From Flammeovirgaceae bacterium (GTDB taxonomy: Bacteria > Bacteroidota > Bacteroidia > Cytophagales > Cyclobacteriaceae), in the NCBI GenBank assembly GCA_022616575.1, contig JAKEEN010000065.1, positions 1-8,665 of the forward strand: a DNA stretch of 8,665 nt, given 5' to 3'. The notes beneath the pieces were generated by a model. The model was not told the DNA's origin and made no database searches. It saw only the letters and a program-made list of their open reading frames with translations. A program made the translations under genes and the position numbers. The number at the start of each line of letters is the position of its first letter. Position 1 is the first letter of the stretch. Below are positions 6,755 to 8,665 of the stretch, one piece after another.

Positions 6755-6994
6755 CTATAGTTTTTGAAGTGACTGTTGAAGGGAGTTACTCATCTCATCA
6801 AATCGGGCAACAGCTTGGTCAATAAAGTCTTTGTTTAACAAAGTATCCAGGTCGCTCTCGTTGGTTATCTCAAACTGATCAATTTTAAAAGTTTGTTCAA
6901 GGTGAGGCTGCTCAAGCTTAAGCAGGTACCGGTTATTCCACTGATAGATAGTGATTTTAATGCGGGGGTGGGTTACCTCTTTAACAACGCGCAC
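6755..6994 (-). CDS. Small protein of unknown function (79 residues)
   Basis: The product begins MRVVKEVTHPRIKITIYQWNN and has an alternating N-terminal half (beta-like, with LLKLEQPHLEQTFKI) and a helical, acidic C-terminal half ending FDEMSNSLQQSLQKL. No catalytic motif, membrane segment or signal peptide is visible. I believe similar proteins occur next to acyltransferase genes in other Bacteroidetes, but I cannot confirm this here. The GTG at 6994 is the only possible start: the in-frame codon four positions upstream is the stop of the preceding small gene, leaving nine bases between them. This implies re-initiation by the same ribosomes. The stop is 25 bases before the acyltransferase start, so it belongs to the same probable operon. 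Codon use looks like that of its neighbours. Confidence 0.75.
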   Translation of the reverse strand: MRVVKEVTHPRIKITIYQWNNRYLLKLEQPHLEQTFKIDQFEITNESDLDTLLNKDFIDQAVARFDEMSNSLQQSLQKL

Positions 6995-7003
6995 GGTAAC
7001 GAG

Positions 7004-7183
7004 TTACTTCCTGTCCTGAGGGTTCAATTCGAGGTTTTCTTTCACTTTCTCCAACTCATTCTCGAGACTCTTAAATACAACACTTGTCTGCAAATTATCG
7101 TCTTTCATTTGTTTGATGAGGCGTTGAAGTTCGAGTTCGCGTTTTCGAAGGGCAGATTTTAGAGCGTTGGGGTCGTTAATCAT
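7004..7183 (-). CDS. Short coiled-coil protein of unknown function (59 residues), first gene of the gpsA operon
   Basis: An ATG at 7183 opens 59 codons ending in TAA at 7006-7004. The peptide starts MINDPNALKSALRKRELELQ and continues with a highly charged stretch rich in L, E, K and Q (LIKQMKDDNLQTSVVFKSLENELEKVKENLEL). It is almost certainly one long helix or coiled coil, with no membrane segment or signal peptide. I do not recognise a family. Support for it being real comes from its spacing. It fills the gap between the divergent promoter region and the next gene, and its stop lies nine bases before the only possible start of that gene. It is also the first frame after a promoter-like site. 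It may partner the 79-residue protein; that is only a guess from the coupling. Confidence 0.65.
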   Translation of the reverse strand: MINDPNALKSALRKRELELQRLIKQMKDDNLQTSVVFKSLENELEKVKENLELNPQDRK

Positions 7184-7403
7184 TGAACCGGCTGGTTGTT
7201 GGGTTTGTTTTGTAAAAATAGAAAATTACATCTTTTATAAAACTTTCCACTGCTAAAAATTTGACTTCTATACCCGGGAAGAGAAAGAGGTAATCAGATT
7301 AAGGAAAAAATTAATTCCTTATGGATGTGAATAAAAGATTCAATCAAACGTTCATATAAATGGATTTTTTCGCTAAGTATAAGGGCTTTATATTGTACGC
7401 AGA
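7184..7403. other. Divergent intergenic region between the gpsA operon and the surface-protein gene
   Basis: This 220-base AT-rich stretch holds no plausible gene and must carry the promoters for transcription in both directions. On the - strand TATTTTTA (7220-7213) resembles the -7 element with one mismatch, and would give a leader of about 25 bases before the ATG at 7183. On the + strand TATATTG (7389-7395) is an even weaker match very close to the ATG at 7404. A 7-base inverted repeat, TAAGGAA / TTCCTTA (7300-7306 and 7315-7321), lies near the middle; its role is unknown. Confidence 0.45.
7213..7243 (-). promoter_or_regulatory. Possible promoter of the gpsA operon
   Basis: On the - strand, GTTTT (7243-7239) and TATTTTTA (7220-7213) sit 18 bases apart. 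This resembles TTTG-N(17-23)-TAnnTTTG, but both elements are imperfect. Position just before the first gene is the main support. The region is AT-rich, so chance matches are likely. Confidence 0.25.
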
Positions 7404-8665
7404 ATGAATGGAAAATTATTTAAGAAGGTATTAGTGCTTTGGGGCAGCATGGCTCTTGTGCTGCTGGTACCTCAGGTTGCGTTAGCTACTCATCTACGGG
7501 CAGGCAACATCACTGTTGTGCAAACAGGCGGACTCTCGGTTAAAGTGATCGTGGAAATATATGTTGATTTAGATTCCGAAGTAAAAGTAGGTGGAGCCGG
7601 TGAGTATTTAGATTTTGGTGATGGATTTCGTATAGAAATGCCTGAATTGATTGCCGATGATTTAGGTGATGATGTTGGGTATGTAAAATTCGAAAGGTCT
7701 CATACTTATAACGGTCCCGGATCATACATTATCAGTTGGTTTGAGCCCAACAGAAATCCGAATGTGATCAATATTTTTGACTCGGTTAACACTACGTTTT
7801 ATCTGGAGACTCAATTTACCATAAGTCCTTTTTTTGGTGAGAACAGGTCGCCAGTACTACTTATCGCGCCCATTGATTTTGCTTGTACAGGCGTTGCATT
7901 TCAACATAATCCAGGTGCTTACGATCCTGATGGCGACAGCCTTTCTTATGAATTAGTAATTCCTTACAAAGGGAGATTTCAGGAAGTGGATGGGTATCTG
8001 GACCCCAATGATCAAAGTTTTTATAACACTATTCCTTACGGACAAGGCAACGAATCAGGTAATGATGTGCCAACCTTTACAATCAATGAAAAAGACGGAA
8101 CGCTTATCTGGGATGCACCCGGAGATGTAAAGAACCAGGGAGATGTTGCCGAATATAACATAGCGTTTATCGTAAGGGAGTGGAAGAAAATATTTGGTGT
8201 ATGGACCCCTATTGGCTATGTACGCAGGGATATGCAAATAATAGTAACCGATTGTGACAATGAAAGACCTGATTTAATTATCCCAGCTGATACATGCATT
8301 GTAGCCGGGGATACTCTGAGAGCAGTAATCACAGGGATTGACCCCAATGATATTCCTCCGCATCCTGTTAAGATCGAAGCTTTTTCTGAAATTCTGGAGC
8401 CAGATGCAATTTCACCTCCCATTGCTACCTTTCCCGCCCCTGCCAGTTTTAATGATCCGCCTGTTGATGTAAATTTTGAATGGATAACAGATTGCGCCCA
8501 TGTTAAAGATCAACCCTACCAGGTTGTATTTAAAGTTACCGACAACCCTGGTAACGATGGGCCAAAACTGGTAACATTTAAGACCTGGAACATTACCGTG
8601 GTGGCGCCTCCTCCTGTGTGGGATACGGTGGTTGTTAATCTGGCCAATAGATCAGATACTTTAAA
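7404..8665 (+). CDS. Secreted surface protein with PKD-like and cadherin-like segments (gliding motility-associated type), 3' end missing
   Basis: The frame is open from ATG 7404 to the window edge (420 codons, no stop). Residues 1-28 are a signal peptide with a basic start, a hydrophobic core and VALA before the probable cut. The mature protein starts THLRAGNITV, which I recall as the start of large Bacteroidetes proteins with a C-terminal 'gliding motility-associated' type IX sorting domain. A PKD-like segment follows, with LDFGDG at 69-74 and HTYNGPGSYIISW at 100-112. A cadherin-like segment has YDPDGDSLSYEL at 173-184 and DGTLIWDAPGD at 231-241. At 358-381 there is FEWITDCAHVKDQPYQV and FKVTDNP. 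Acidic DPDGD-type sites suggest Ca2+ binding. It is probably exported to the cell surface for adhesion or motility, but its ligand is unknown, and the sorting domain would lie beyond the window. Confidence 0.8.
   Translation, partial: MNGKLFKKVLVLWGSMALVLLVPQVALATHLRAGNITVVQTGGLSVKVIVEIYVDLDSEVKVGGAGEYLDFGDGFRIEMPELIADDLGDDVGYVKFERSHTYNGPGSYIISWFEPNRNPNVINIFDSVNTTFYLETQFTISPFFGENRSPVLLIAPIDFACTGVAFQHNPGAYDPDGDSLSYELVIPYKGRFQEVDGYLDPNDQSFYNTIPYGQGNESGNDVPTFTINEKDGTLIWDAPGDVKNQGDVAEYNIAFIVREWKKIFGVWTPIGYVRRDMQIIVTDCDNERPDLIIPADTCIVAGDTLRAVITGIDPNDIPPHPVKIEAFSEILEPDAISPPIATFPAPASFNDPPVDVNFEWITDCAHVKDQPYQVVFKVTDNPGNDGPKLVTFKTWNITVVAPPPVWDTVVVNLANRSDTL

Noticed and set aside
6893..7162. An 89-codon + strand frame over the two small genes
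   Set aside because: It is antisense to both small genes, which fit an operon with coupled starts; the + strand frame has no spacing or promoter logic.
7300..7321. A 7-base inverted repeat (TAAGGAA / TTCCTTA) as a terminator or operator
   Set aside because: It is AT-rich with an 8-base loop and no T-run, in a region where chance palindromes are common; listed only within the intergenic description.
7540..7725. Short open frames on the - strand within the surface-protein gene (also 8055-8237 and 8216-8422)
   Set aside because: The + strand carries an uninterrupted 420-codon frame with a signal peptide and domain motifs; the opposite frames are shadows.

Overview
The window looks like chromosomal DNA of a Bacteroidetes bacterium, most likely a Cytophagales-like lineage. 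Four things point there. Starts lack clear Shine-Dalgarno sites. A promoter matches the Bacteroidetes TTTG / TAnnTTTG pattern. A secreted protein at the right edge resembles the surface proteins found near gliding and type IX secretion systems. The relic of a Reg_prop-type sensor kinase, a class abundant in this phylum, is also present. The lineage is an inference from content; no rRNA or marker alignment was possible.

Left part, + strand (2-3426): the tail of the 16S rRNA dimethyltransferase gene ksgA overlaps the GTG start of a magnesium channel gene, mgtE. A membrane-anchored pentapeptide-repeat protein of unknown role follows. Next comes greA, the transcript cleavage factor, preceded by a good promoter and a strong hairpin plus T-run. 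A HIT-family nucleotide hydrolase gene follows greA closely.

Middle, - strand (3423-3957): a stretch without an intact gene holds a decayed sensor histidine kinase. Its signal peptide and first propeller residues are joined almost directly to its C-terminal ATPase domain, with frameshifts and a stop.

Right-centre, - strand (3987-7183, transcribed right to left): four tightly packed genes probably form an operon. They are a 59-residue coiled-coil protein, a 79-residue conserved-looking protein starting 9 bases after it, a PlsB/PlsC-superfamily acyltransferase, and gpsA overlapping the acyltransferase end. GpsA makes glycerol-3-phosphate and the acyltransferase probably acylates it, so the last two genes would form the entry to phospholipid synthesis.

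Right edge, + strand (7404-8665): a divergent gene encodes a large secreted protein with a signal peptide and PKD-like and cadherin-like segments. It is cut by the window end.

I see no CRISPR array, IS element, phage gene, tRNA or rRNA. Most of the window is ordinary housekeeping content. The items worth a second look are the greA leader, the kinase relic, the two small operon-leading genes and the decapeptide periodicity of the pentapeptide protein. I did not find a convincing new multi-gene system.
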